Shown: in pieces, positions 48,407 to 58,155 of the stretch | Layout: each line of letters begins with the position of its first letter | Numbering within the stretch: the first letter of the stretch is position 1 | From: Saccharomycopsis malanga | Taxonomy: Eukaryota; Ascomycota; Saccharomycetes; Ascoideales; Saccharomycopsidaceae | DNA: 64,000 nt | Direction: 5' to 3' | NCBI GenBank assembly: GCA_004014935.1 | Contig: CP025326.1 | Coordinates: forward strand, 992,001-1,056,000 | Notes under the pieces: generated by a model | What the model was told of the DNA's origin: nothing | Databases searched by the model: none | What the model saw: the letters and a program-made list of their open reading frames with translations, nothing else | Position numbers and translations under genes: made by a program

Positions 48407-48470
48407 TTTTTTTTTTATTTTTTTTTTTCCTGCACACGCGCCACACAGCATTTTTTTTTTTTTTTTTTTT
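48407..48470. promoter_or_regulatory. Poly(dT) tracts in transcription-factor promoter
   Basis: Three T runs (roughly 10, 12 and 22 bases) 130-200 bp upstream of the start. On the coding strand these are poly(dA) tracts, which exclude nucleosomes in yeast promoters. Confidence 0.6.
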
Positions 48471-49521
48471 TGTTTTTTCTTCATGCACGCATGCGGCTTG
48501 TAACAATGTGGCTAATGCGTGTCAGATTTATCAACGTCACCTCAACTAAAAGTATCTGCATCTTTCTTTTTTATTCGCTTCATCTTCGACCCCAAATCAA
48601 TCCAAAAACTCTTCAAAAAAAAATTTTTATAAGTTATTCCCACATTCTCAAAGATAAGTGGCATTTTCACTTTGGAACAATCCGCTTGCACAGATGCCCT
48701 GCATACCATGCATGACCTCTTATTTTTCATGCAAGCACATGTGCGATAGAGTGTCATGCATAACCCTGCATACTCCGGCCGTTTTACGAGTACTTTATTT
48801 ACCAACGGTGAGAATGATAAGCGAGCAATTATTTCCCATTACAAATTGCAATCGAGATCAAACTTGTTGGGTTTTATCGCTTTGGGTGGGCCATGGATAG
48901 GACGTACAAGTTAAGGTTTGAAAATGTGGTGGAAATAAGACTCTGCGGAGCAAATTTGCTGCAAGAGTAGCACCTAAACCCAGTTTTGATCTGGTCATTT
49001 GCGGACATAAGGTTGCTACTTGGCTAGTCTCATGTGGTATTCACAAAGGGGCATCGTGGATAATCAATCGGATCAAGTATCTTGACTGTTTTAATGTCTG
49101 ATAATTGGTGTGTGCAGAATCTGCTGTCTGTTGATACAGCATGCATGTGCACTGCCACATCATGTTGACGGGAGATTTCGAAAGGGGTAAGAAGATGAAC
49201 AGAGTGGCATTAAAGAGCAGGAGAGTTGTTGGTAAAGAAAGGAGTTGAAAAGATTATTAATTGGAAGAGAGTGGTGTAATAAAGGTCAGTAGAAGTTTTA
49301 GTGTGGAAACAAGTGTGTGTTTAATTGTACTATTTAGAATAGATATCTGGGCATTTTGTAGGCTCAATTAGGAGAGGGCTGCTAAGTTAATAAGGAAACC
49401 AAACTAAAGTATCGATTCATTTTCGTAAGATATGAACAGTGTTCATATTATGATTCAGTAGCGACTTTACAAAGGTCTGGGAGTGCAATACAACCACTGC
49501 CACATTTTTTGAGTACCATCC

Positions 49522-49602
49522 AATGGGCTTGAATTGTTAATTTTTTTAGTATCTTATCTTTTGAGCCACTGTTGGGCCGGATGACTTAATGGTTAGTGCT
49601 AT
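49522..49602. mobile_element. SINE fragments: inverted tail followed by head
   Basis: AATGGGCTTGAATTGTTAAT (tail-like, plus), then AGTATCTTATCTTTTGAGCC (tail, minus), then GTTGGGCCGGATGACTTAAT and GGTTAGTGCT (head, plus). The tail-head junction mirrors those at 40002-40058 and 43675-43694. Confidence 0.6.
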
Positions 49603-49788
49603 TTGAGAATTATCTTGACTTAGTTTATAAGTTTCATTAGATTTTTAGACGGTTAATCTTGGCCATTTTTCCTTAAACTTTACTCAATCAATAAACATTT
49701 TACTATTTTTATAAGGATAGATAGATTAGATACTAATTTTTATTTATATATTTTTTATAGATGATTGTTATTAATAGTTGCTGGGCCA

Positions 49789-50094
49789 TTTGGCTCAGTG
49801 TTCAGAGCTCTCGAAGAAGAGAAAAAAGACGTAACAGGAACACAGTTTTGATTCCCAAGACGAACACTTTACTCACGCTTTTTACGATACTGAAAGTGAA
49901 TTCACAGGCGAGTGCAACTGTCTGAAACACGACCTAGACCAAATTCTAGTGGTCACTTAAACCAATTGGTCGAGATGATCATGATAAACAGTACAGTATT
50001 GGGCTTTACCAAGTCTTTCTAGACATAGCGCGTATATACGAAACTGATATGTACTGGGCCCGAAATATAAGATATTGTTATTATTATAATAATA
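49789..50094 (+). mobile_element. SINE family 1, complete copy
   Basis: Starts TTGCTGGGCCATT, A box TGGCTCAGTG, degraded B box (GTTTTGATTCC), AGGCGAGTGCAACTGTCTGA, CGACCTAGACC, then CGCGTATATACGAAACTGAT, ATGTACTGGGCCCGAAATAT and AAGATATTGTTATTATTATA. The B-box change suggests a copy no longer transcribed from its own promoter. Confidence 0.9.
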
Positions 50095-50284
50095 GGTATA
50101 ATTACACATATTGGTATTATATTAGTTATCAGGTTGTGAAGCGGACAATAACAAGGCAAGCCAATTCAACATCATCATTGGATATAATGTCTTAGATAGG
50201 TTAATCGGTAGTCAAAAACAAATTCCCTGGCCCACCAGTTACGACAATCACTAGAAAATGACTATGATTAGTATTAAGTAATAT

Positions 50285-50345
50285 TAATATGGCTTGTATT
50301 GAACGGAGAATGGATAAACCAATAGCCAACTATATAAAAGGATAG
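50285..50345 (+). repeat. 60-bp dispersed repeat, copy 2
   Basis: Shares AATATGG, TTGTATT, AACGGAGAATGG, CCAACTATATAAAA and GATAG with 28219-28279. It directly abuts a SINE copy. Confidence 0.6.
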
Positions 50346-50347
50346 TA

Positions 50348-50551
50348 ACAATATCATATATTTCAAGCCCAGTGCATATCAGTTTCGTATATACGCGCAA
50401 TGTCTAAGGAGACTTGGTAAAACCCAGTGGGGAAAACCCAATGATGTCCTGTTGATGATAATCGACTCACTCGTGAGCCTCTTTTTCCAAACTGCTATCT
50501 GCTAAATTATCCTGCCAGGTTTTGTAGAGAGCACTTGCCACTGAGCCACGG
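50348..50551 (-). mobile_element. SINE family 1, variant B copy
   Basis: The 3' block is intact (ATATTTCAAGCCCAGTGCAT, TTTCGTATATACGCGCAATG, ACCCAGTGGGGAAAACCCAA on the plus strand), and the head is CACTGAGCC. The middle contains CTATCTGCTAAATTATCCTG, shared only with the copy at 6181-6418, which defines a second subfamily. Confidence 0.8.
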
Positions 50552-50564
50552 TATTTTAATATTT

Positions 50565-50600
50565 ATCGTAATATTTCGTATGTATGCGCTGAATCATTTG
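50565..50600 (-). mobile_element. SINE family 1, decayed 3' fragment
   Basis: AATATTTCGTATGTATGCGC resembles the TTTCGTATATACGCGCTATG block of the family. Short and degenerate. Confidence 0.4.
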
Positions 50601-51026
50601 TATATAAAAACAACTTGATAATCTTTGTCAGTCACTATTCTCTTTGTCCATCATTTCTTATTGGCTTGGCCATTCTGCTAAATTCTATTGTTATTTCCGT
50701 TCTAATCTGTGACATTACCTGGAAGATCCTTGTACATTGCTTCTCTTTCATTCACTACTCAACTCGGCAATATGTTCTTTACAACTTGTTCATGGCCATT
50801 TATATGCCAACCGTGTTTCCTTTCTCTACTCTTGATAATTTGACAAGCCCATTTTAGCTGCATGTTCCAGGTGTAGTTATTTTCACACATGTTATGACTT
50901 GGTTTATTCTTTCTAGCACTACACACAGAGATAACAGCTAAATATGTGTTATTAAATAATGCAAATGTCTTTATATATCAGTACGCCAACGAAGACCCAT
51001 CCTTGGGATGAAAAACAAACAAAATA

Positions 51027-52037
51027 TCAATGGGAAATCCCAGACTGCCACGTCTCATTGATATGCTTTGGGCCCAAGATTCTGTGGAACTTGTCAAGCA
51101 AAAAAGCGTCCTGGACAATGATCTCTTTCTCGTCCTTCAAATAGAACTGGGATACTGCCAGTTCGAGCTCCGTTTTGGAACATATTCCAATCACTGTGGG
51201 GCCTTTGCCTTTCCATTCTCTCATTGAGAAACGGGTGGCTAATTCTGCCAACTCGACGTTGTCCTCCTCGAGAAGCATAGCCGCTGCCTTTCTGACAGCA
51301 GCTTTGAGCTCAGAGGAGCCTGGATGGAAAGGGAGCACAGGAGCAGAGCGTAAAAGAGACATGGACAAGATTGAAGCGCTTTCTACGAGCCGGACGTGGG
51401 CTTTAGTTCTGAAAGCGTGGTAATAGTCGTTTAACGTGGTATTATAAACATTCAAGTGGCAATAACTGAGAACAGCATCCAATTTACCAATTTTGGGCAT
51501 GTCCACCACCTTGCAACTTATCTTCAACAAAAAATCTACAGGATAGCCACTTATTCCAAAGTTGTGGATGATGCCCTTGTCTTTCAACTTACGCAACTGT
51601 TTGAGGGCCTCGAATATCTCATTTTCGGTCTTGAACTCAATATCATGCAAATACACCAAGTCCAAGTACTCGGTATGTAGTCTTTGCAAACTACGATACA
51701 CCGACTCCACAACCCATCCAGGACTGTAGTCGAACTCGTCCGCAGCAATCCGGCCCACCTTGGTCGTGAGAAAGTAGTTGGGCCGAGGATATTCGCCAGA
51801 AAGTAGCTCAAGAGCCTGGCCAATGACAATCTCAGAAACACCGTAATATGGCGAGGTGTCAATGGCATTTATGCCCAAGTCAAACGCCTCCTTGATGACC
51901 AGCGGCACATCAATAATCTTGGGGTCGAAATTGTATTGTTGGCTAAACGTTGCACCTCCAAGAACAATAGGCGGAAAATCCTCCAACTTTCCAGACACTG
52001 GCTCATTTACAGGCCCTATCGGCTTTAGAGACACCAT
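51027..52037 (-). CDS. ARA2: NAD-dependent D-arabinose dehydrogenase (aldo-keto reductase Ara2)
   Basis: Ara2 oxidises D-arabinose to D-arabinono-1,4-lactone, the penultimate step towards D-erythroascorbate, the yeast vitamin C analogue. The 336-residue product (S. cerevisiae 335) aligns throughout: PIVLGGATFSQQY, INAIDTSPYYG (catalytic Asp and Tyr), TKVGR (Lys), LDLVYLHDIEF (His), GIIHNFGISGYPVDF, LDAVLSYCHLN, ASILSMSLLRS and WKGKGPTVIGI. No signal peptide, so cytosolic. It lies downstream of IMP2 on the same strand; a 1.2-kb gap with a 40-bp minisatellite forms its promoter region. Confidence 0.95.
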   Translation of the reverse strand: MVSLKPIGPVNEPVSGKLEDFPPIVLGGATFSQQYNFDPKIIDVPLVIKEAFDLGINAIDTSPYYGVSEIVIGQALELLSGEYPRPNYFLTTKVGRIAADEFDYSPGWVVESVYRSLQRLHTEYLDLVYLHDIEFKTENEIFEALKQLRKLKDKGIIHNFGISGYPVDFLLKISCKVVDMPKIGKLDAVLSYCHLNVYNTTLNDYYHAFRTKAHVRLVESASILSMSLLRSAPVLPFHPGSSELKAAVRKAAAMLLEEDNVELAELATRFSMREWKGKGPTVIGICSKTELELAVSQFYLKDEKEIIVQDAFLLDKFHRILGPKHINETWQSGISH

Positions 52038-53193
52038 GGCTATTGCTATTTGTATGTTTGTTGTTTTACTATATCTAATTTACCTAAAAGTCGCCTCTTG
52101 TAAGATAATTCTATACATTTCCTTACTTTTTGTAGCTTATATTCAGAATGCTGGATGTGGATTCGCATGCCTCTATATAGCGGCCGCGGAATCACCAACT
52201 TTTCAGTTCCGATTGCTAGTATCATTTTCCGCCCCGGTGACGCCATCATCGGCCCGCACTGTGTATACTCCGGACCGGAATTCAGATTCAACTTTATATG
52301 GACTATACAAAGTTTAGTTTAAATTACTTGTGTGTCAGCAATTTGGGTGAGTACTGGCGTAGCAATTTGACAAGTGTTTATGATGACTGGAAGAGAATGT
52401 TAATTAAGAGTTGTAATCATCTAACAGTTGCAATGTTAATTAAGAGTTGTTATGAAAAGTGTAATTATCAAATAATTGATCTTTCTAGAGATTCTGGATT
52501 AAATCCGTTGTAATACCATTCAACTGTAAAGCTTAAGAATATTCTGGTAGGCAAAACTTATAAGTTTCGTGCGTTATAATTAACTAGTCGTGCACAACAG
52601 ATTTTCAAGAAATACTTGGTGGACAAGATATTCAATTACAATATTTGTTAACTGAGCATTGTAATTATCCAACAATTGCAATATTTGTCAATTTAGCATT
52701 TTAATCATCTAATAATTGCAATATTTGTTAACTGAGCATTGTAATCATCTAATAATTGCAATACTTGTTATTTTAACATTGTAATCATCTAATAATTGCA
52801 ATACTTGTTAATTTAACATTGTAATTATCTAATAATTGCAATACTTGTTAATTTAACATTGTAATTATCTAATAATTGCAATAGTTGTTATTTTAACATT
52901 GTAATCATCTAATAATTGCAATAGTTGTTATTTTAACATTATAATGACTTGCTATATCAGCGATTATTTGTGAGTAAGTTTAATTATTCGTGATCAATTT
53001 TGATTATCTAAACAATCAAGATTATTTAAACAGTCAAGGTAATTCAAACAATTTGATTATTTGATAAATTTGATTATGTAAACAGTCTTGATTATTTAAC
53101 CAATTTTGATTAATCGTTGATAGTACGTCAGTAATGCTTGTAATTTTAAAGGTAACAATACAATCAAATAGTCATGCCCCGCAATAATGTAAT
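52038..53193. other. Intergenic upstream of ARA2, dominated by a minisatellite
   Basis: The near half holds a CG-containing stretch (GCGGCCGCGG at 52181-52190, GCCCCGGTGACG). Older decayed units of the 40-bp repeat appear at about 52396-52480, then the array at 52641-52945, then AATTTGATTAT-rich sequence. No gene is visible. Confidence 0.7.
52641..52945. repeat. 40-bp minisatellite, seven exact-length units
   Basis: Units begin at 52641, 52681, 52721, 52761, 52801, 52841 and 52881, with a partial eighth to 52945. Each contains ATTGTAATCATCTAATAATT or a close variant and ends TTGCA. Point changes are shared by neighbouring units (ATATTTG, ATACTTG, ATAGTTG blocks), showing stepwise local duplication. 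Confidence 0.97.
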
Positions 53194-53766
53194 TCATACA
53201 GTATTTGTACTACTAGGTAAATAAATCCTTGCTTCTCTGCCACCTGTTGGTGCCAAGTCATGGAAGAATGGAAACCGTGAGAAATCAATCTTTTTGATTA
53301 CTCTAGCTTCTACAAGGCCAATGCTAACAGGACCAAACTGGTTGCTGTCGATACTATGGAAACTATTGTCGCCTTCAACCCAGATATGGTTTACGGGCAC
53401 TTTTACTCGATTCTTGGGATAATTGTCCCGTTCTCTCGGTTTGATGATGTCTCCTTGTATACCTTTGACTCTTTTGATTAACAATCGGTTTGGATCCAAT
53501 GGTGAACGCATATAAACAACGTCGTCGACATGAAGACCACCTTTGTTCCCTGCTGCAATATACTTGAACTGAGGCCATCTGTTGATAAGTAGATGGGTAG
53601 TGGTTCCGGGCACTTCGTTGAGTGCCGGAGCCATGGAAGACCCTTTCACTTTGGTCACTGTGTAAGTCCGCGAGGCTATAAAGTAAATTGTGGGCGAGAA
53701 CAACAAAATAAGCGCCGCAACTTTCTGTCCACCATTTGATTGTTTGAAAAAACCAGACGTAGACAT
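53194..53766 (-). CDS. IMP2: Mitochondrial inner membrane protease subunit 2 (Imp2)
   Basis: Imp2 is a signal peptidase I-type serine protease facing the intermembrane space that matures proteins such as cytochrome c1. The 190-residue product (S. cerevisiae 177) has an N-terminal membrane anchor (about residues 15-33), the nucleophile Ser44 in VKGSSMAP, the general base Lys98 in LLIKRVKGIQGD, and the box GDNSFHSIDSNQFGPV near residue 138. The longer frame begins upstream at a TTG, but the first ATG is 53766 (MSTSGFFKQ), which gives a normal N-terminus. Confidence 0.93.
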   Translation of the reverse strand: MSTSGFFKQSNGGQKVAALILLFSPTIYFIASRTYTVTKVKGSSMAPALNEVPGTTTHLLINRWPQFKYIAAGNKGGLHVDDVVYMRSPLDPNRLLIKRVKGIQGDIIKPRERDNYPKNRVKVPVNHIWVEGDNSFHSIDSNQFGPVSIGLVEARVIKKIDFSRFPFFHDLAPTGGREARIYLPSSTNTV

Positions 53767-53991
53767 CTTGATATGTTCCAAGTTTTTGATTTGCGATGGG
53801 AGATTTTAATGCTTTGCAGCAAGGTTGAAACTCCACTGTGTTACCAGGAATAAACGATTGTATGAAATGTGTTGTTATCAGTTTGATATTATTACAGTAG
53901 TGTGAGAAATACTGATCATATCATGGTGGAGAGTAAAATTTTATGAAAAACTTGAAAATGCGGAGATCCGACAAACAAAAAACCATGGCAA

Positions 53992-54110
53992 ATATAATGA
54001 TTTATATAATGATTTATATAATGATTTATATAATGATTTATATAATGATTTATATAATGATTTATATAATGATTTATATAATGATTTATATAATGATTTA
54101 TATAATAATT
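53992..54110. repeat. 12-bp minisatellite TTTATATAATGA
   Basis: About nine perfect tandem copies, about 230 bp upstream of the IMP2 start codon. The near-perfect identity indicates recent expansion. Confidence 0.97.
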
Positions 54111-54160
54111 TTGTAAGTGAAAACCCTCTTGGTATTGAATTAGACTAGGTCATGTTGAAA

Positions 54161-54320
54161 ATAATAACATCTTATATTTCGAGCCCAGGACATACAAGTT
54201 CCGTATATACGCGCCATGTCTAAAGGGATTTGGTAAAGCCCATAATGTCCTGTTGATCATAATCTTCTCACCCTTGAGCCTGTTAGGCCTTTTTTCTCCT
54301 CGCTGAGAGCACTAGCCCAT
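54161..54320 (-). mobile_element. SINE family 1, internally deleted copy
   Basis: Has the 3' block (TTATATTTCGAGCCCAGGAC, TTCCGTATATACGCGCCATG), the CCCATAATGTCCTGTTGATC segment, then jumps to the head region GCCTGTTAGGCCTTTTTTCT. The A box is lost. Confidence 0.8.
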
Positions 54321-55227
54321 GTAGCTATTAGATGGCATCCTAATGGCATAAAATGCCCTAGTGTCAAACAATATATATCATATTATTTCTCTTAGTATTC
54401 TATAAAGGAGCGTAATTCTTGAGAAGAGTCTTTTTATATTGGAAAGGCTACTCTCGCATTACAAGACACATTTCGTAATATATGTGCCTAAAATCTTTGT
54501 AGATTATAGTTCTAAAAAACATGACTTTGATCATTGATCATTTTCCATCTGTTACTTCTTATTCTTTTCAAAGACTACTGTATATTGTAATAATGCTGAG
54601 TCTGAGGCTGAGGATATTGATGACAGTGTTTTTTTTTGAAGATGACATAAATGCGGACGACTTTAGAAGTATAGATAACCAATTTACAATCGATTTATTT
54701 GAATATGTAGAGAAAAAGTTGATGAAGCAATTTATTCAACTTTACACATATTATAGTACCATTCATATCATTCACCTGTTACTCTGTCATTTAACATACA
54801 AGTGGTTTTCTCAGTGGTGTATATATTATACCATAGTAGTAGGAAATATAAAAACAGCTGCTTAATTACTAAATATACTACTATAGTTGACTAAACACTA
54901 ATACCAGCTGCTCTTTGCAACCATCTACACTCAGAATCCATTCTAGACTACTGTTTTACTAATCGTAACATTGATAAGCATGCAAAAATGGACTTTCAAA
55001 AAACATCAGTGAATTTTTCAAAAACCAATTAAAGAAAATTATCACTCAAGGCAATAAAAAAAACAAAAATCATCAAAACAATTTATCACTCAAGACAGTA
55101 AATAAAATAAAAAATGCGTATAGATGAAATAAAAGGAAACGGCTCAAATTGAAACAATATCATGAGATAAAAAAAAAGTTGGTTTAATATCGACACCTTA
55201 AAATTATTGAAAAAAAACGACAATCAA

Positions 55228-55815
55228 TCAATCCTCCTCACTTTCCAACTCTTTTACTAAATCATCTATATCATCATCAAGCTCGCTGTCGCTTTCAGGT
55301 TCTGGTTTTTTCTTGGTCTTTTCCTTCTTTGGCTTCTTTGGTTCCTCTGAAGCGCTCTTCAGCGCTGGCAATGCTAAACCTTGAGCATCACCAGCAGATT
55401 CATCACTATCGGCAACAAATTCGGAAGAAACAACTTCTTTTTTTCTTTCGGTTTTGGTCTTTGGCTTCTTAACCGGTGGAAGGTCCTTGCTGTCGGCAGT
55501 CACTGGAATAGCCTGAAGTTTGCCAGCCAAACCAGATCCTGAGGTTGTTCTGCCGGCCAATTTGTCCAATGCTGATTGGATCTTGTTCTGGTTTTCGAGA
55601 AGTAAGTTCCAAGACTCTTCAGTGAGTGAAATACCTTTTTTACCAGGTCTGTTCTCACCTGTTGCTTTATCTATATAATACTCTCTTATGTCTACAAGAT
55701 TGATATTATTAAACTTTCTCACAGTCACCTGCTTTCTCTTGCCAATGTCAAAAATGATATCATTTGAGTTGTCAATCGCTTGATAATTGCGCTTATAGGT
55801 CTTTGCATACGCCAT
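55228..55815 (-). CDS. SUB1: Transcriptional coactivator Sub1 (PC4 family)
   Basis: Sub1/PC4 binds single-stranded DNA and helps Pol II and Pol III initiation, reinitiation and termination. The PC4 domain is at about residues 20-85: FDIGKRKQVTVRKFNNINLV, DIREYYIDKATGE, PGKKGISLTEESWNLLLENQ, matching the family's beta-sheet and helix. The C-terminal half is Lys/Glu/Ser-rich and acidic at the end (DSELDDDIDDLVKELESEED). 195 aa, shorter than S. cerevisiae Sub1 (292). Nuclear. Confidence 0.92.
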   Translation of the reverse strand: MAYAKTYKRNYQAIDNSNDIIFDIGKRKQVTVRKFNNINLVDIREYYIDKATGENRPGKKGISLTEESWNLLLENQNKIQSALDKLAGRTTSGSGLAGKLQAIPVTADSKDLPPVKKPKTKTERKKEVVSSEFVADSDESAGDAQGLALPALKSASEEPKKPKKEKTKKKPEPESDSELDDDIDDLVKELESEED

Positions 55816-56109
55816 ATTGTCTGAAATTAATGACTTAACTATGAAAAAAGATTATTCACGACTTGTCAATAAAGTGCTCCTGAAAAATTAGATTCCAAAA
55901 ACAAACAACAACAGAACTACAACAACTAATTAATCTAGATAATTGTTAGCAACTCTTGACCATCAATTGTTTCACAACCCCTCATTATAGTTGCCATATC
56001 TTCCAGCTTATATACGTGGTTAGCTTTCTTCACAACTTCGATGAGATGAGCACGTGAAAATGATTATGTAATCAATTATAACGTTAATGTTATATATATA
56101 TACACCATT

Positions 56110-56165
56110 AATGATATCTTATATTTCGAGTTCCATACACTTTGTGACAAAGGGCTTTGGAAAAG
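56110..56165 (-). mobile_element. SINE family 1, decayed 3' fragment
   Basis: ATGATATCTTATATTTCGAG followed by a diverged block ending AAGGGCTTTGGAAAA. Confidence 0.55.
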
Positions 56166-57197
56166 TACAAGAACTGATTTGTATGCAACGAAATTTAGGA
56201 ACGAGCCAAGTAAAAAGCATCTGTGTTAAGATTGACGATTTGGCATGTTGTATACAATGATTTCTGTAGTTTCACTTTCCCTGGAGCTATGAAATGTGCC
56301 AGGGATATGTATTTATTAGACGGCGGCGTAGGAAACCAGAGGGTGGTGTGTTATTACCAAGAGATGACAAAAAGATAATGGTCTAATTGGATTAATTAGG
56401 TTCGCAAGTTAAATTAAGCATAATCTAGGGGTAATAACCATTGTGATTATGTTTAGGCGGCCTTTAGCACCCAAGTCACGATGAAGCTAACTGTTTAAGT
56501 AACAGCATGTTTGTTATGCTTTTGTAGACCTATATATAAGATAATGTTTATGAATATAATGAGTTTATAGGCACATCTCTACAAATAATATAATTTCCGG
56601 TTTAAACTCCCTATAATACATGTGAACAATCTGTCAATATCATATTCGCGATAGACGCCTGTTGATAATCCACCATTTCGGACAGTGAACACGAAAACAA
56701 CCTGAATCAGGGGCACAGGATATGTGAAATACATGGGTGGCGTTTATGGCGGGTACCTTAGATATACAAGATGGTTCAGGTATCAAACAAGGCAGTGCCC
56801 CGTTTCCAAACAATAGCTAGAAACAATGGCTGGGCAACAATGCTCTAAAACTATAAATGCTTGCAAGTCCACCAGCCAGTTGGAAGCTTTTGGAAACAAA
56901 TATAAACATCACAATACAAAATTCAAACAAATAAACAAACAAATGCTCAATTGAATATAATTGTGAGTAAAAAGAATTTTTTTTTACATGTCCCTGCTTA
57001 TTATTATAGCACACCACTACGTAATTCCCACACATTGTTGAAACCCCGTGGCCTTACGCACTAATAACACCTTTGTATACCAACAAATGATAATATATTT
57101 TGACAGACTAGTCCTGTTTTTAAATGTGCCTGGCCAAAACACGTTTTCTATTGGATGGTTTCATTTGTTGGTTTTTAATGAGGAAAAGCACGATGAT

Positions 57198-57750
57198 TCA
57201 TGGAATGCATGTACGTGCAGCAACGCGCAGATTTTATGCCAGAGACTTCTTTCAATACAAGCCATTTTCGTCTCTTTTCTAAGTTATATTACCATAGATT
57301 GGGACTGTGAGCATGATTCAATTGAGAGTAAACGTTAAATAGCCCTGAATCCATGTGACATGTGTAAATACGAACCCTGGTATCAGATAACGTAAATAAT
57401 CAAGTAGTCACCGCTCTGAGGGAGGGTACTAATAATAAGTCACTAGAAGCGGGCCTCTGTTACGCATTTGTCCATCGAGGCACAGCCAAAATCCAAAACA
57501 TAACAATACCTTCACCCATCCAGTTTGCTCTATTTTCATATTATTCTCAATAATGATTGATCATTCTTTATTTATATTATAGTCCTGCTGAGTTCCGGGT
57601 AACCACACAATGTCGGCTGGGAATTAAAGTTGTGTACCTCGCATATGCATCCTCTTTAGTACCAAATCGTGCATGGATGAGTCTTTAATTTATGCATGTG
57701 CATGTACGTAGATGCACTCTAGTGTGTTTTGGACTGCCTTGCAATGCATC
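57198..57750. promoter_or_regulatory. TGCATG-rich zone upstream of Mnn1-type gene
   Basis: Contains GAATGCATGTACGTGCAG, CGCATATGCATCC, CGTGCATGGATG, TTATGCATGTGCATGTACGT, AGATGCAC and GCAATGCATCC, most of them within 120 bp at 57640-57750, about 410-520 bp before the start codon. Confidence 0.35.
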
Positions 57751-58155
57751 CCAATGTATAATCATGTTGTACCTGCAGCGTTCTGGATTCAAGAAGCGTC
57801 ATTGGGCGTCGCCACCCGCCATTTGCTGTTTTTTCCCTCGAGATTAGTTGGTGATTCAGCCTAGTTCTTATATAGGAAGCATTAGCTGCCCATGTAAAAA
57901 AAATAAATACCATATCTAAGCAAATATCAGCTTTTTATTTATTTTTCCGTCTATTTTTGCAAAGCAACACTCTCTTTTTTTGAACTTTATATACAATCGT
58001 TGAATCTTGTATCATTTGGTTTTCTTGAACATTTTTTTCGATTTTTTTTCTGCATATTTTTCACTAACCTAAACTTGTATTATATTAACCACCAGACCAT
58101 TTGACTAGAGTCAATATTGGAGGTGTCTACTTTGAAGATTACAGTATATTGTGAC

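Larger units (their letters stand above)
48275..51026. other. Long intergenic region upstream of the zinc-cluster gene
   Basis: 2.75 kb. Near the gene are long T tracts (about 48407-48470, runs of 9-22) and a TGCATG cluster (48484-48775). Further out are two SINE copies and three fragments. An 80-codon hydrophobic frame at 50618-50857 has no recognisable homology and I do not call it a gene. Confidence 0.65.
53767..55227. other. Intergenic with minisatellite and a SINE
   Basis: Between SUB1 (3' end) and IMP2 (5' end). It holds a 12-bp minisatellite, a deleted SINE copy, and AT-rich sequence. A 114-codon frame at 54521-54865 looks random (no domain, odd composition) and is not called. Confidence 0.65.
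55816..58155. other. Long divergent intergenic region between SUB1 and the Mnn1-type gene
   Basis: 2.3 kb with a degraded SINE tail (56110-56165), a TGCATG-rich zone (57198-57750) and T-rich promoter-like sequence just before the Mnn1-type gene (TTTTTTTCGATTTTTTTTC, 58033-58050). Short ORFs here show no protein signature. Confidence 0.65.

Noticed and set aside
50618-50857. 80-residue hydrophobic open frame
   Set aside because: Could be a small membrane protein, but no homology, promoter or conserved pattern is visible; AT-rich DNA yields Ile/Leu/Phe-rich frames by chance.
54521-54865. 114-codon open frame
   Set aside because: Composition follows the AT-rich background; no domain recognised.
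58117-58155. Upstream extension of the Mnn1-type gene
   Set aside because: Starts with TTG; the ATG at 58156 gives a proper signal anchor.
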